DNA from: Chaetoceros tenuissimus
Lineage: Eukaryota; Bacillariophyta; Thalassiosirophyceae; Chaetocerotales; Chaetocerotaceae
Length of the DNA stretch: 64,000 bases
NCBI GenBank assembly: GCA_021927905.1
Contig: BLLK01000047.1
Coordinates: 1,612,001 to 1,676,000 of the forward strand
Direction of reading: 5' to 3'
Positions 41,999 to 51,418 of this stretch are shown here, piece by piece. The stretch's first letter is position 1, and every line of letters starts with the position of its first letter. The position numbers and the translations under genes are program-made. Under the pieces are notes generated by a model, which saw only the letters and a list, made by a program, of their open reading frames with translations, ran no database searches and had not been told where the DNA came from.

Positions 41999-44365
41999 AT
42001 GCTACATTTCCTAGCAAATGCTTTCAATAGCATACTTCCATCTACGAAAAGCGCACATGAAGATAGTGAAGCAAATGAGCCTCACAATACTAGTTTAGGT
42101 GTTATCCTGCCGCCGCTGCCGCCGCCGCCCAATGCTACTACGAATCAGCACAACAAGTTTGCTGTTACTGGTGCTCTTGTCACCACTACTAATGCTGCTA
42201 CTACTACCGACACGCGTGTATCTCCTACTACTGTTACTGCTACTACAACTTTAGGTACTTCTTCTTTACAACAAAACCGCAACAGTGATAATATGGTTAC
42301 CAATAGACATTTTCCGCCATATCCTTCTCAAGAACAAGTATTACCACAATCTCCTCTTCCATCTAGATCTTTGGCAATGACATCCTCCTCATTACAGCAA
42401 TATTCAGATATCCTAAATCAGGAAAGAGAGAGTCCATATTCAGATATCCTTAGACAGGTAAGAGAGAGAAAGAAGCCATCTGTAACAAAAAAGCAAGCTA
42501 CAATTGCAAAGCATGATAAGCCATCTACATTGTCTTCAACCAAGAAGCAAGCTAGAACTCCAAAACGTAACAAAAAGTACTCAGATTATGTTGGAGTTAG
42601 TTGCCACAATCCAGGTCCTACTCAATCTGTGCTCAATGCGCCAACAGTATCTACACCAGGTCCTACTCAATCTGTGCTCAATGCGCCAACAGTATCTACA
42701 CCAGGTCCTACTCAATCTGTGCTCAATGCGCCAACAGTATCTACACCAGGTCCTACTCAATCTGTGCTCAATGCGCCAACAGTATCTACACCAGGTCCTA
42801 TTAGTACAAGAGAATATCAAATTGTACCAGATAAAGATGTATGCACGACCTATGTTGGAGTATCTTACACCAAGAAAACTATGAAATATAAAGCTTATAT
42901 CAAACAGAATGCAAAACAGTACCATCTCGGATGTTTCCAATTGGAATGCGATGCTGCAAGGGCCTATGATCAAGCTGTAAAAATAGTGATGAGTACTGCA
43001 AGTACTAGTTATAATCGGAAGAAAAACTTTGATTCAGATGAAGAATACAATGCAGCACGGAAAAGGGAGATCGATGAAATAGTAAAGAAGAACATGGACA
43101 TTTATAAACGCGAGGGGAAAAATTTTGATGAAAAAATGTTCAAAGAGACCTTGGTGACTACTTTCGATTTAGAGAATAGAAAGAAGGATCGAATTTTCAC
43201 AAAATTCAATATGCATATGCAACAGAACAATATGTATTGGCCTCCGCCACCTCATATGCACCATCCATATCATGGATATCCAATGGGTATGTATGGATAT
43301 GCTCCTCCGAACTCAGTTCCTACTCAACCTGTGCACAATGTGCCGCCAGTATCTGCACAAGGTCCTACTCAACCTGTGCACAATGCGCCGCCAGTATCTG
43401 CACAAGGTCCTACTCAACCTGTGCTCAATGCGCCGCCAGTATCTGTACAAGGTCCTACTCAACCTGTGCTCAATGCGCCGCCAGTATCTGCACCACATTC
43501 TACTAGTACAAGAGAATATCAAATTGTACCTGAATCATATGCTGAGATTAGTTCACATTCTACTAGTTCAAGAGAATATCCAAACGAAGATCATCTTCCA
43601 TATGCTGAAACGAGATCACATACTTCTACGCTTGTACGCGCAGTCACAATAACTCCATCAAACATTCCAGATAAAGACGTGTGGTCTATCAAGGAGCTGA
43701 CTAAATTGGGTGAAGCTATTCAGAGAACAAAATCTAACAAAACAACTCCAACCCAAAAATTTCGCGAAATGACAAGTATTGTTGGGACACGTAGCTATAA
43801 AGAAGTCAAAGAGTGTTATAAAGAAGTTCGTGATCTTGGAGGAGGAATAGATGGATATATTGTCCATGTGCATGGACGAGAGGGATTAGCGAACGGAATC
43901 AGAAAAGATGAAATGGGGGAACATGATGTCATCTATGCTCAAGGCGTAAGCATAATGAAATCGCATCACGAAGGGCTGGTAAAACTACGTTCTTACATCC
44001 AAAGCAGATTGCAAACAGAATTGTTACATGAAGACATAGCAGTGCAAGTAGTTTTTTTGGTTTTAGGGTATGGCGGAAAATTTTACGAAAAAGTCCAGAA
44101 ACAGGGTGATCGGTACCCACTTTATTATCCAATGTCACGGGAGAAGGCAGTAGAGTTGACGATAAAGAGAGTCGAAACTGTTGAAAAGCATGAAAATTTG
44201 AAGATTGCTAGACTAAGCCACATTGACGATGTTGAAATAGCATATCCTGCTCCACAGGGGGGCAGCGACCAGCTCTTAGAGACATGTTGGACAACTATAC
44301 ACAAAATCCAAATGATCAAGAGGCACAAGATACGATCGAACAGAATATGTATCCAGTCCTGTTGA
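41999..44365 (+). CDS. AP2-like / Myb-like / DUF6824-like regulator, first frame
   Basis: Order of parts: Thr/Pro-rich N-terminus; four perfect 15-residue PTQSVLNAPTVSTPG-type repeats (42611-42790); an AP2/ERF-like DNA-binding domain (about residues 285-335, YVGVSYTKK ... YHLGCFQLECDAARAYDQAVK); a Tyr/Pro-rich linker with four more related repeats (43316-43495); a Myb/SANT-like helical segment (about 558-615, DVWSIKELTKLGEAI); and a region (about 640-735, HDVIYAQG ... GYGGKFYEK ... YPMSREKAVELTIKRV) resembling DUF6824, common in diatoms. Probably a nuclear transcription regulator. The last 30 codons after GGSDQL look random: the real frame probably shifts at the G6 run near 44257-44262 into the following frame. 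Confidence 0.7.
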   Translation: MLHFLANAFNSILPSTKSAHEDSEANEPHNTSLGVILPPLPPPPNATTNQHNKFAVTGALVTTTNAATTTDTRVSPTTVTATTTLGTSSLQQNRNSDNMVTNRHFPPYPSQEQVLPQSPLPSRSLAMTSSSLQQYSDILNQERESPYSDILRQVRERKKPSVTKKQATIAKHDKPSTLSSTKKQARTPKRNKKYSDYVGVSCHNPGPTQSVLNAPTVSTPGPTQSVLNAPTVSTPGPTQSVLNAPTVSTPGPTQSVLNAPTVSTPGPISTREYQIVPDKDVCTTYVGVSYTKKTMKYKAYIKQNAKQYHLGCFQLECDAARAYDQAVKIVMSTASTSYNRKKNFDSDEEYNAARKREIDEIVKKNMDIYKREGKNFDEKMFKETLVTTFDLENRKKDRIFTKFNMHMQQNNMYWPPPPHMHHPYHGYPMGMYGYAPPNSVPTQPVHNVPPVSAQGPTQPVHNAPPVSAQGPTQPVLNAPPVSVQGPTQPVLNAPPVSAPHSTSTREYQIVPESYAEISSHSTSSREYPNEDHLPYAETRSHTSTLVRAVTITPSNIPDKDVWSIKELTKLGEAIQRTKSNKTTPTQKFREMTSIVGTRSYKEVKECYKEVRDLGGGIDGYIVHVHGREGLANGIRKDEMGEHDVIYAQGVSIMKSHHEGLVKLRSYIQSRLQTELLHEDIAVQVVFLVLGYGGKFYEKVQKQGDRYPLYYPMSREKAVELTIKRVETVEKHENLKIARLSHIDDVEIAYPAPQGGSDQLLETCWTTIHKIQMIKRHKIRSNRICIQSC
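42611..42790 (+). repeat. Minisatellite A: four 45-bp units
   Basis: Four apparently identical 45-bp units, each beginning CCAGGTCCTACTC, in frame in the regulator gene (15 residues per unit), with a partial fifth start at 42791. Perfect identity at synonymous sites points to very recent expansion. Confidence 0.95.
43316..43495 (+). repeat. Minisatellite B: four 45-bp units
   Basis: Four 45-bp units beginning G(G/T)TCCTACTCAACC, about 525 bp downstream of array A and related to it (both encode PTQ-x-V-x-NAP-x-VS). Units differ by a few substitutions, so this array is older or less homogenised. Confidence 0.95.
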
Positions 44366-45024
44366 CGCAATTCGTAGATAATCAAAATCGACCTGCGGAT
44401 CAAGTTGGGGACCTTTGTCATTGTTGTCTTGAAAGTCCAGATCGTATGGAAAAAGAAAACGATGATACAGGCAAGCCGTGTGTCAAGGCTTTTTTGGCTA
44501 TGAATCAGGACACAAGAGAAATGGATCATTTGGCACATTGTCACGAAGAATTACCTGAATTAGTACCTCAAAATGATGCAAGAGGGACGGTGGATCTATT
44601 TGCATCTAATATTGCCATTGACAACTCACACAATTCTTCATGGTGGCTCCGATCTGTAGTGGAATGCGCAAATGCTGGGTTAGACCACGCTGAAGGAAGA
44701 GAATATATTGAAGAATTGGAAGGTGCTGAGATTTATCTTCATCTCATAGAACATTGCCAACAGACACAAAATATGACTTGGCCGCCGGCAGCTCCAGGTT
44801 TTGAGAATTTACAACACTACAGACTATCGCAAGAGCCCATTGTGGCTACTTGTGTTTTGAAACTCGTCATTGGAGGGGTAACTGGTATCTTTCATCCAAA
44901 TACCACAATTGACATTGTACGAATAGATGGGGATCCATATAATATTAGGATTAGAGAGGCGGGTCAAGTTCAAAGACGTACTCCTATCGGTCGTCCGCGT
45001 CCTTTCCGTCGTCCTGGGGTTTGA
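44284..45024 (+). CDS. Second frame of the AP2/DUF6824 gene, or separate unknown protein
   Basis: 246 residues from ATG 44284, overlapping the end of the preceding frame by 82 bases in the -1 register. Composition is protein-like (WWLRSVVECANAGLDHAEG; IYLHLIEHCQQTQNMTWPP; VLKLVIGGVTGIFHPNTTIDIV). No domain is recognised. Upstream of the ATG the frame stays open back to the GGGGGG run at 44257-44262, so one extra G (or a -1 slip) would fuse it to the regulator, giving about 1,000 residues. Alternatives are a genuine separate gene or an unrecognised intron. Confidence 0.55.
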   Translation: MLDNYTQNPNDQEAQDTIEQNMYPVLLTQFVDNQNRPADQVGDLCHCCLESPDRMEKENDDTGKPCVKAFLAMNQDTREMDHLAHCHEELPELVPQNDARGTVDLFASNIAIDNSHNSSWWLRSVVECANAGLDHAEGREYIEELEGAEIYLHLIEHCQQTQNMTWPPAAPGFENLQHYRLSQEPIVATCVLKLVIGGVTGIFHPNTTIDIVRIDGDPYNIRIREAGQVQRRTPIGRPRPFRRPGV

Positions 45025-45159
45025 TGAAGAAGAAATTGTATAAGTATAATTCTGCGAGTGCATCATTGTTGGGGATACAAGGTGCACTTATATATTATAT
45101 AGTATCAAATAATGTAAATATTGCTATTATCAGCATATGCCTTATCATCACAGAAAACA

Positions 45160-48100
45160 ATGCTTCGAACGGAAGTAGAACTTCAGAATGAGGCATTTAC
45201 CGTCTCTCAAATAATGGACACTGAATCATCGCAGGTGACAGGGAATGATTTCTTGTTGTCGTTGGAAGCAACATCGAAAAAGAAGCCTTCAGATACATTT
45301 GCGACATGGTTTGATAAGAAAGGAAACCCGCTGTCCCACTACACTTTTCAAGATCTTTGGGATGAAGCAGGATTTAATGCATATCACCTTCGTGTTGATA
45401 TGAAACTCAAGAAAGGAGATCGCGTGCTGATTTGTTACAATACTGGTCTGGATTTCTTCGCCTCGTTCCTTGGATGCTTGCGAGCAGGATTAGTTGCTGT
45501 TCCTGTTTATCCTCCAAATCCCTCAAGTCTGAAAAAAGGTTTAGAAAGTATCGCAAAAGTCATTGAAGATTCTGATGCACAAACTGTGTTGACAGATAGT
45601 AAAATTGATCTGCTTAGAAAGAATCCACTAGGGAAATATAAAAGACTCTGGCCAAGTAATGTTTCATGGAAAGTACTTCCCAAGAAGAGAAAACTTGGTG
45701 AAGATCACCTCAGTCATTTAAAGTCCATCATTGATAAAGACGCCGGGGCTTTGGATGATATCGCTTTTCTACAATATACGTCTGGTAGTACAGGATATCC
45801 AAAAGGAGTCATGGTTACATTTCGCGCACTCAAAGCCAATGTAAATGCTATGAAGGAATGGACATCGCAGTGCATGGAATCCAATGGAGTGTCTTCTTCG
45901 TTTGAGGACTTTTCAATATTCTCGTGGTTACCTCAGTATCATGACATGGGATTGATAGGAGTAGTGATTACATCATTTGCTGCAGGGTGGAGATGTTATA
46001 TGGTCTCTCCAATTGCATTTATACAAAATCCACTGTTATGGCTTGAAATGATGTCAAAAGTTCGCCCGAAATGGACAATAGCTCCAAACTTTTCTTACAG
46101 ATTGACTGCGCGGAAGTTTTTAGAGGCAAAAAGGAGACTAGGACGAGAACCAATTCCAAATTTAGATCTTTCCTCTCTTGTGGGATTACACAATGCTGCC
46201 GAGCCTATTCAAATTGATACAAAGGAGATATTCGAACAGGCCTTTTCGTCATATGGATTAAATTTGAACTGGTTTGTAAGTGGGTACGGTCTTGCAGAGA
46301 GCGTGGTAAATGTTACCAATCTAAATCAATACAAGTTATCAACTCCAAGGGGTAGTCGAGGTACACAACTGGTTGCTGTGGGACACAAAGATTCATTTCC
46401 AAAGGGTCTTACTCTGGCGATTGTAGACGTCGAGACTAAAGAACCAGTAGGTGACAATGAAGTTGGTGAAATTTGGCTAAATGGGCCATCTAATACTGCC
46501 GGGTATTTCCAGAAACCGAAGTTAACCGAAGAAGTCTTTCATGCAACTCTTTGTCATGATTCTAAATTCTACCTACGTACTGGTGATCTTGGATTCTTTG
46601 AGAATAATTACTTGTACATCTGCGGTCGTCTGAAAGATATGATAATTGTGAACGGTGTAAATTACTATCCTCAGGATATAGAGCATGCTGTAGAGGAAGC
46701 ATCTAGTGCTATACGAGCAGGTTGTGTAGCAGCATTTGCATCAAATGAACTAGAAAATGATGGCAACTTGGAGGTTGTATTTGAAATAAGACAAAGCGCT
46801 GTGAACGATGCCCACAATATTGTAGTGAAAGTTCGACAGAAAATTGTGGAAAACTTTGGTATTATTCCATCGCGGGTTGTAGCGATCAAAGAGAAAACAA
46901 TTTGCAAAACTACAAGTGGAAAAATTCAAAGAAGAGCTACGAGAAGTAGCCTTCATGAGGCTAAATTCACCATCATATCAGAGCACTCAGTGGATATGGC
47001 ATTGCCTTCTTTATCAGACCATTCCAAGGGCAAAGATACAGTCGGCACAAATTCTTCAGATACATTTGACGAAATACTTGACTTGTATTTGGGGGATAGG
47101 AAAGGATTGGATAGTGAATGGGACAATTTAGGACTGTCTTCTATGATGTCTCTTCAGTTGAGAGACTCAATTAATGATCACTTTCAAGTTTCTCTCGATG
47201 CGGACTGTTTCGAAAAATATTCAACTCCAGAGACACTGAAAAAGTTTGTGCTTGGTCACAATGGCACACCTTTGAAAATTGAGCTGAAGGAACTTTCTAC
47301 TCTAGATACAATTTGTCTTCCAAACATTGTAGTTGCGCTTTTGCAAGCTATTTGCTCGATAATCATAGTTCTCTTATTCTCATTTTCCATCGTCCCAGCT
47401 TGGTACTTTGGTAAAGGCATGATCAAAATTGGTGGAACTATTTCAACTACTGTTTTGGCTCCGTTTATTGTTCCAGTCTGGATGCTCTCCTTTTCCATTA
47501 CAACTATCGCCCTGGAATGGATTGTGATTTGGAAATACAAAGAGGGTTACATTACTACCAAGAGCGCCAAGTACGTTTCATGGTGGATGGTAGATCGCTG
47601 CGTTAGTCTTTGGGAATTCTGGGTAGGCCAGTTCATTTTGAAGACACCTCTTATAGCTTTGTTTTATACTCTAATGGGCTGTAAGATCGGGTCGAATGTC
47701 ACTATAGAAGCATTTTTAAGAGAATTCGACCTTGTTGATGTAAGAAAGAATTCGACTCTGAGTTACCCAATCAAATGTCGAGCATTCAACGAATGGAATG
47801 AAAATTTTGCATCAATTAATTTCCGCCAAATAGTCATTGGAGAAAATTGTACAGTGAAAGGAAAGATACATTGTGGATGTATTGTATGTCCTGGTTCTGT
47901 AATTGAAAAGCTTAGTGTTGTGCCAGAAGGCTCCTACATTCCTCCGGCCTCTTTTGTTACAGGTAATCCAGCATTTATTGGATCAGGAGTGGCAAATCAG
48001 AGTATTCCAAACTCATATTCGTGCATTGTTTTGGGCACGCTCAAGTTACTTTGGCTTCTCCTTGAATTGTATTACTTTTTTGGAGCCATATCCCTTGGCC

Positions 48101-49506
48101 AATATTTATGGATAGAGAAAATTTCTGGCACTTGGCGATACACACCAATTTTCTTTTGGGTAGCCATATTACTCTGGTTTGGGTGTACATCCATTGTCTC
48201 CAGTATTGTGATCAAGTGGGTGTTCATTGGGAAGCGTAAAGTTGGGAGAAGGGAAAAAAAATCCACACTTCGAGAATTTTTTGATTGGGCTGCTGATTGG
48301 CATTTCCGTCATAGTTTAAGTTTCTTCGTCAGCTTCACGGTACATTCTCGTATCTGGAATATAGTGCTTATGATGCATGGAATGGATGTCGACTTGTATT
48401 CCAAGTTTAATCCTCAACATTTTCTACCTTCGATAGTAGACCTTGTAAAAATGAGGAAGTCTTTCACTCACACTGTTTCCCTGGACCTCGTGACAGATGA
48501 GAGTTATCACGGACTTAACTTATCTTCTGCAAGTATTGGCTACGGTGTTCATCTTGACGCTACAGCGTCAGATGTGTTGGAGGTAAGAAACTCCGTAATC
48601 TTCCCTCTCACTCTTTGTACTTCTTCCCAAAATGAAGTTGGTATAAGTGATGGAATAATGGCCAAACACAAAAGAAGTTCGCTTGAGTTTATGCGAGAGG
48701 AACTCCTTTCGCTTGTGAGTCATGTTTGCTATATTGTTGTATTTGCAGCATCCTTAATTCCTTCCTACGAGTTTTGGAAAGGCTTTGTGTCCCAGCATAC
48801 ATCAATCTGGGATATCAGTGTAGTCTTGGCAGGTTCTTTTATTTGTCATACGTTTGTCTTCACTTCCATTTTTGCGATGATTCAGAAGATGCTTTTACCA
48901 CGACCTTTAGAAAGGATGAAGTATCAAAACGTAGCACTTTTCAGCATTCTCCAAACCATTGCATACAACTTTCAAGTTTACACTATGATTGTGACGGTAC
49001 AAGGAAGCCCTCTCTACAATGTTTTCCTTCGTTTACTTGGATGCAAGGTAAAAGAAGCTATCGTATTTGGTGAAATATATGAATTTTCACTCATCACTAT
49101 AGCAAACAAGAGCATTATTGACAACGCAATGATTACAGGTCATTATGTAGTTTTCAGTGATGCCATGGTTGGTCCTTCTACAGTAGAAGGACTAGTAAGC
49201 GAAGGATGTTTTGTTGCCAATGCTTCCTTTTCATCCAACTCTCGATTGACAGCATCATTGAAATCATATGTCGGAACGTACCAACAATTGGAGAATGATG
49301 ACCATAATGTCATAAAGATGGACTCGATACAAGCAGATCAAGTCAACGACATTGAAAATCAGCAAGCGATAGCAAATCAGTCTGTTCATGACGCAAGTGA
49401 TGAATCTAGAAAAGTTGAGGAGAATGTTGATTCCATCAGAGTTTGGTTGAAAGGTGATGGCGCTTTGAGTAAAGTGGAAGAGCCGTTTTCTCTCGACTCT
49501 TTATGA
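45160..49506 (+). CDS. FAAL - carrier protein - six-TM left-handed beta-helix fusion (Pls-like)
   Basis: 1,448 residues, intronless. Part 1 (about 1-600): a fatty-acyl-AMP ligase-type adenylation domain with LQYTSGSTGYPKG (about 203), MGLIGVV, PNFSYRLTARK, GLAESVVNVT, RTGDLGF and GRLKDMIIVNGVNYYPQDIE, typical of FAALs rather than acyl-CoA synthetases. Part 2 (about 630-700): a phosphopantetheine carrier with LGLSSMMSLQLRD, Ser 661 as attachment site. Part 3 (about 715 to end): six hydrophobic segments alternating with hexapeptide-like left-handed beta-helix stretches (MGCKIGSNVTIEAF; GCKVKEAIVFGEIY), as in the C-terminus of epsilon-poly-lysine synthetase and related NRPS-like proteins. The enzyme may load an acyl or amino-acyl group on the carrier and pass it to an acceptor at a membrane. 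No signal peptide. Product unknown. Confidence 0.88.
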   Translation: MLRTEVELQNEAFTVSQIMDTESSQVTGNDFLLSLEATSKKKPSDTFATWFDKKGNPLSHYTFQDLWDEAGFNAYHLRVDMKLKKGDRVLICYNTGLDFFASFLGCLRAGLVAVPVYPPNPSSLKKGLESIAKVIEDSDAQTVLTDSKIDLLRKNPLGKYKRLWPSNVSWKVLPKKRKLGEDHLSHLKSIIDKDAGALDDIAFLQYTSGSTGYPKGVMVTFRALKANVNAMKEWTSQCMESNGVSSSFEDFSIFSWLPQYHDMGLIGVVITSFAAGWRCYMVSPIAFIQNPLLWLEMMSKVRPKWTIAPNFSYRLTARKFLEAKRRLGREPIPNLDLSSLVGLHNAAEPIQIDTKEIFEQAFSSYGLNLNWFVSGYGLAESVVNVTNLNQYKLSTPRGSRGTQLVAVGHKDSFPKGLTLAIVDVETKEPVGDNEVGEIWLNGPSNTAGYFQKPKLTEEVFHATLCHDSKFYLRTGDLGFFENNYLYICGRLKDMIIVNGVNYYPQDIEHAVEEASSAIRAGCVAAFASNELENDGNLEVVFEIRQSAVNDAHNIVVKVRQKIVENFGIIPSRVVAIKEKTICKTTSGKIQRRATRSSLHEAKFTIISEHSVDMALPSLSDHSKGKDTVGTNSSDTFDEILDLYLGDRKGLDSEWDNLGLSSMMSLQLRDSINDHFQVSLDADCFEKYSTPETLKKFVLGHNGTPLKIELKELSTLDTICLPNIVVALLQAICSIIIVLLFSFSIVPAWYFGKGMIKIGGTISTTVLAPFIVPVWMLSFSITTIALEWIVIWKYKEGYITTKSAKYVSWWMVDRCVSLWEFWVGQFILKTPLIALFYTLMGCKIGSNVTIEAFLREFDLVDVRKNSTLSYPIKCRAFNEWNENFASINFRQIVIGENCTVKGKIHCGCIVCPGSVIEKLSVVPEGSYIPPASFVTGNPAFIGSGVANQSIPNSYSCIVLGTLKLLWLLLELYYFFGAISLGQYLWIEKISGTWRYTPIFFWVAILLWFGCTSIVSSIVIKWVFIGKRKVGRREKKSTLREFFDWAADWHFRHSLSFFVSFTVHSRIWNIVLMMHGMDVDLYSKFNPQHFLPSIVDLVKMRKSFTHTVSLDLVTDESYHGLNLSSASIGYGVHLDATASDVLEVRNSVIFPLTLCTSSQNEVGISDGIMAKHKRSSLEFMREELLSLVSHVCYIVVFAASLIPSYEFWKGFVSQHTSIWDISVVLAGSFICHTFVFTSIFAMIQKMLLPRPLERMKYQNVALFSILQTIAYNFQVYTMIVTVQGSPLYNVFLRLLGCKVKEAIVFGEIYEFSLITIANKSIIDNAMITGHYVVFSDAMVGPSTVEGLVSEGCFVANASFSSNSRLTASLKSYVGTYQQLENDDHNVIKMDSIQADQVNDIENQQAIANQSVHDASDESRKVEENVDSIRVWLKGDGALSKVEEPFSLDSL

Positions 49507-50228
49507 GGTATTACTGAAATAAATATTCATTATTTCAGTAAACTAAACTAGTATGACATTCGAAAAAGGAAATTGGTGTTGTGGCATTACGATCGATCTT
49601 TTCCAAATCTTTTTACAATGTTTCATGGAACTGCATCTGCAATGAAACATATTGACAGGCAAATGTTGTTTTTGAATGAAAATCCTGACAAACGAATAGA
49701 ACAGATTATGGACATGCCAAGTGTCGTACCATATGATCCATACTTGTTCGTCAAAAGAAGCTCGCATGCTATCTTGCTATGATCACGCAACTTTCCAGTT
49801 CTTTGGCAATTTGAAGAAATGCCAATTATCATACCTGTATTTGGTATGTGCTTTCAGAAGCTCGAACTCAAAGTCGCTTCATTGGTCAATCCGGCTACTG
49901 AGACGTGTCTTACGTATCTTCATCGGAGGCTTTGGTATTGAAAGTGTGGAACCAATTACTGTCAAAGAGAGATGTGACAGCAGATAGAGTAGAGTTGACA
50001 AAGCTTTCACTCTAGCAAAGTACTTTCGCTTAATATTTATATTTCCTCATCGTGTTTGTATTTATTAAAAATTGTCTTGCATGAAGGCGACACACAAAGA
50101 ATGAACATGAATTTTGTGTAACTGGATTCGATCCCAAAGAAGTAATGATTATAAACCAGACTGGAATGCTCAGTCTATTATTTACCAGAAAAATCAAGAC
50201 CACTTCATTTTAGTTCTACAGCAGAGAA
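49507..50228. other. Intergenic with possible decayed coding remnant
   Basis: Protein-like stretches appear in different frames: around 49620-49755 (FHGTASAMKHIDRQMLFL, then VVPYDPYLFVK), 49751-49830 (KEARMLSCYDHATFQFFGNL) and 49818-49850 (MPIIIPVFG). Together they suggest a broken host gene or an exon-rich gene I cannot resolve. I do not recognise a family. The remaining DNA is AT-rich with nothing evident. Confidence 0.3.
49511..49541. repeat. Perfect 12-bp hairpin just after the FAAL-fusion stop
   Basis: TTACTGAAATAA, a 7-base loop (ATATTCA), then TTATTTCAGTAA, starting 4 bases after the TGA at 49504-49506. It would lie in the 3' untranslated region, with AATAAA-like sequence inside the stem. 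It could influence 3'-end processing, or be a remnant of a small mobile element. Confidence 0.75.
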
Positions 50229-50720
50229 CTAACCAAATACCTTTCTTGTCATGATACTGTAGAAATCTTCAAAGGAGACTTGGCCGTCATCATCGCTATC
50301 AGCACGCTCAATCATCTCCAATAACTCTGCATCAGTCATGTTTTCTCCCAAGTCCTTTGTCACCCTCTTCAAGTTTTGAAGAGTGATGTACCCTGACTTA
50401 TCGTCATCGAAAAGATCAAAAACTTTTCGAATGTCTTCTTCTGTTTCTCCTTCTCCTAATTTCATCGTCATGAGGTCCAAGAATTCTTCAAAATCAATGT
50501 CGCCTGTTCCATTCTTATCAATGTCGTTAATCAGTTGGAAAACTGTTTCATTCTGGGCTTTGAAGCCAAGTGACTCCATTGCTGTTTTGAGTTCTGTCGG
50601 GTCAATTGTTCCACTGCCATCAGTATCAAAGAGATCGAATGCTTCTCTAAGTTCTTCAATCTCTTGTTCGTTTAAACCAGGTCTTGAAGTTGATGCAGTT
50701 TTTAGGTTGAGAGTCGCCAT
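50229..50720 (-). CDS. Centrin
   Basis: 163 residues from ATG 50720 ([10 protein letters not shown]), the usual length; an in-frame extension upstream is probably untranslated. A calcium-binding protein of basal bodies, centrosomes and nuclear pores. Four EF-hands are visible: [39 protein letters not shown] and [13 protein letters not shown], all with acidic ligands in place. The sequence [17 protein letters not shown] and the C-terminal YSIMTRKVF mark centrin rather than calmodulin. Confidence 0.93.
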   Translation of the reverse strand: MATLNLKTASTSRPGLNEQEIEELREAFDLFDTDGSGTIDPTELKTAMESLGFKAQNETVFQLINDIDKNGTGDIDFEEFLDLMTMKLGEGETEEDIRKVFDLFDDDKSGYITLQNLKRVTKDLGENMTDAELLEMIERADSDDDGQVSFEDFYSIMTRKVFG

Positions 50721-51418
50721 TGGAATTTTTTTTGTGGAGAAATGGAGTTGGAGGAGATTAGAAGTCACCCTCTGCTTTTTGTTGACTTGACACTTGGATT
50801 CGAAATTTTCAAATGTCGGTAGAATTTATTTTTTTTAATTATTTTCTGAAAGGTTGAATGCTTCTAATGAAAAGGGATGGAAAAAGACAATGTTCGTTAA
50901 ATATTAATTGTATTCAGGATTTTGTAGGTCAGCTCAGTACGCTGCACAAATGCTCAGAGATACTAGTGAAAGTGGCTCAAGTTGGTAGCACGGGATGATA
51001 ACTCAAACCTGTAAAGACATTCGCAAATCATCAGAATGGAAGAGAAATGAGCGAAATGACTCAACAGCATATTACTTCGTTGGCTGCATATGGAGAGACC
51101 TGTGGAAAACGTACTTTTCGTGGTGATACAACTGCGCAATATTCTGGAGGAATTGAGAATCCCGCAGATTGTCAGCGATGCCAGGGGACAAAGTATACTG
51201 GGGCAAAAAAACAAACAAAGAAGACGCAATTCTACAGAGTCGTCAAATAGGCGACACAAGAATATTTTAAAATGGTATGTGCCTCCGACTTGAAATATCA
51301 AGGCTATGCTATGCCTATGCCCCTACCATACACAGGATCGATTACAACAAAATACCTGACTTGATTCCATTGAAACTTTTCTATATGAATATTAGTTTAG
51401 GATTTTAGAGTTAGAGAG
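50721..51418. other. Intergenic
   Basis: 698 bp upstream of centrin and downstream of DNAAF4. A 67-codon frame at 51047-51250 with two CxxC-like pairs was considered and not accepted. No RNA gene recognised. Confidence 0.4.

Noticed and set aside
42504-43652. Several repetitive open frames on both strands overlapping the minisatellites
   Set aside because: They are the 45-bp repeats read in other frames (units of 45 stay open in every frame); only the frame with AP2-like and SANT-like domains is protein-like.
45160-49506. Bacterial contamination or a recent bacterial transfer
   Set aside because: Base composition and eukaryotic flanking genes match the surroundings; intronless genes are common here. 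Ancient transfer cannot be excluded.
49573-49987. A functional gene after the FAAL fusion
   Set aside because: Protein-like pieces lie in different frames without convincing splice sites; kept only as a possible remnant.
51047-51250. 67-codon plus-strand frame with CGK and CQRC pairs
   Set aside because: Isolated, polar composition, no second cysteine pair at zinc-finger spacing, no homologue recognised.
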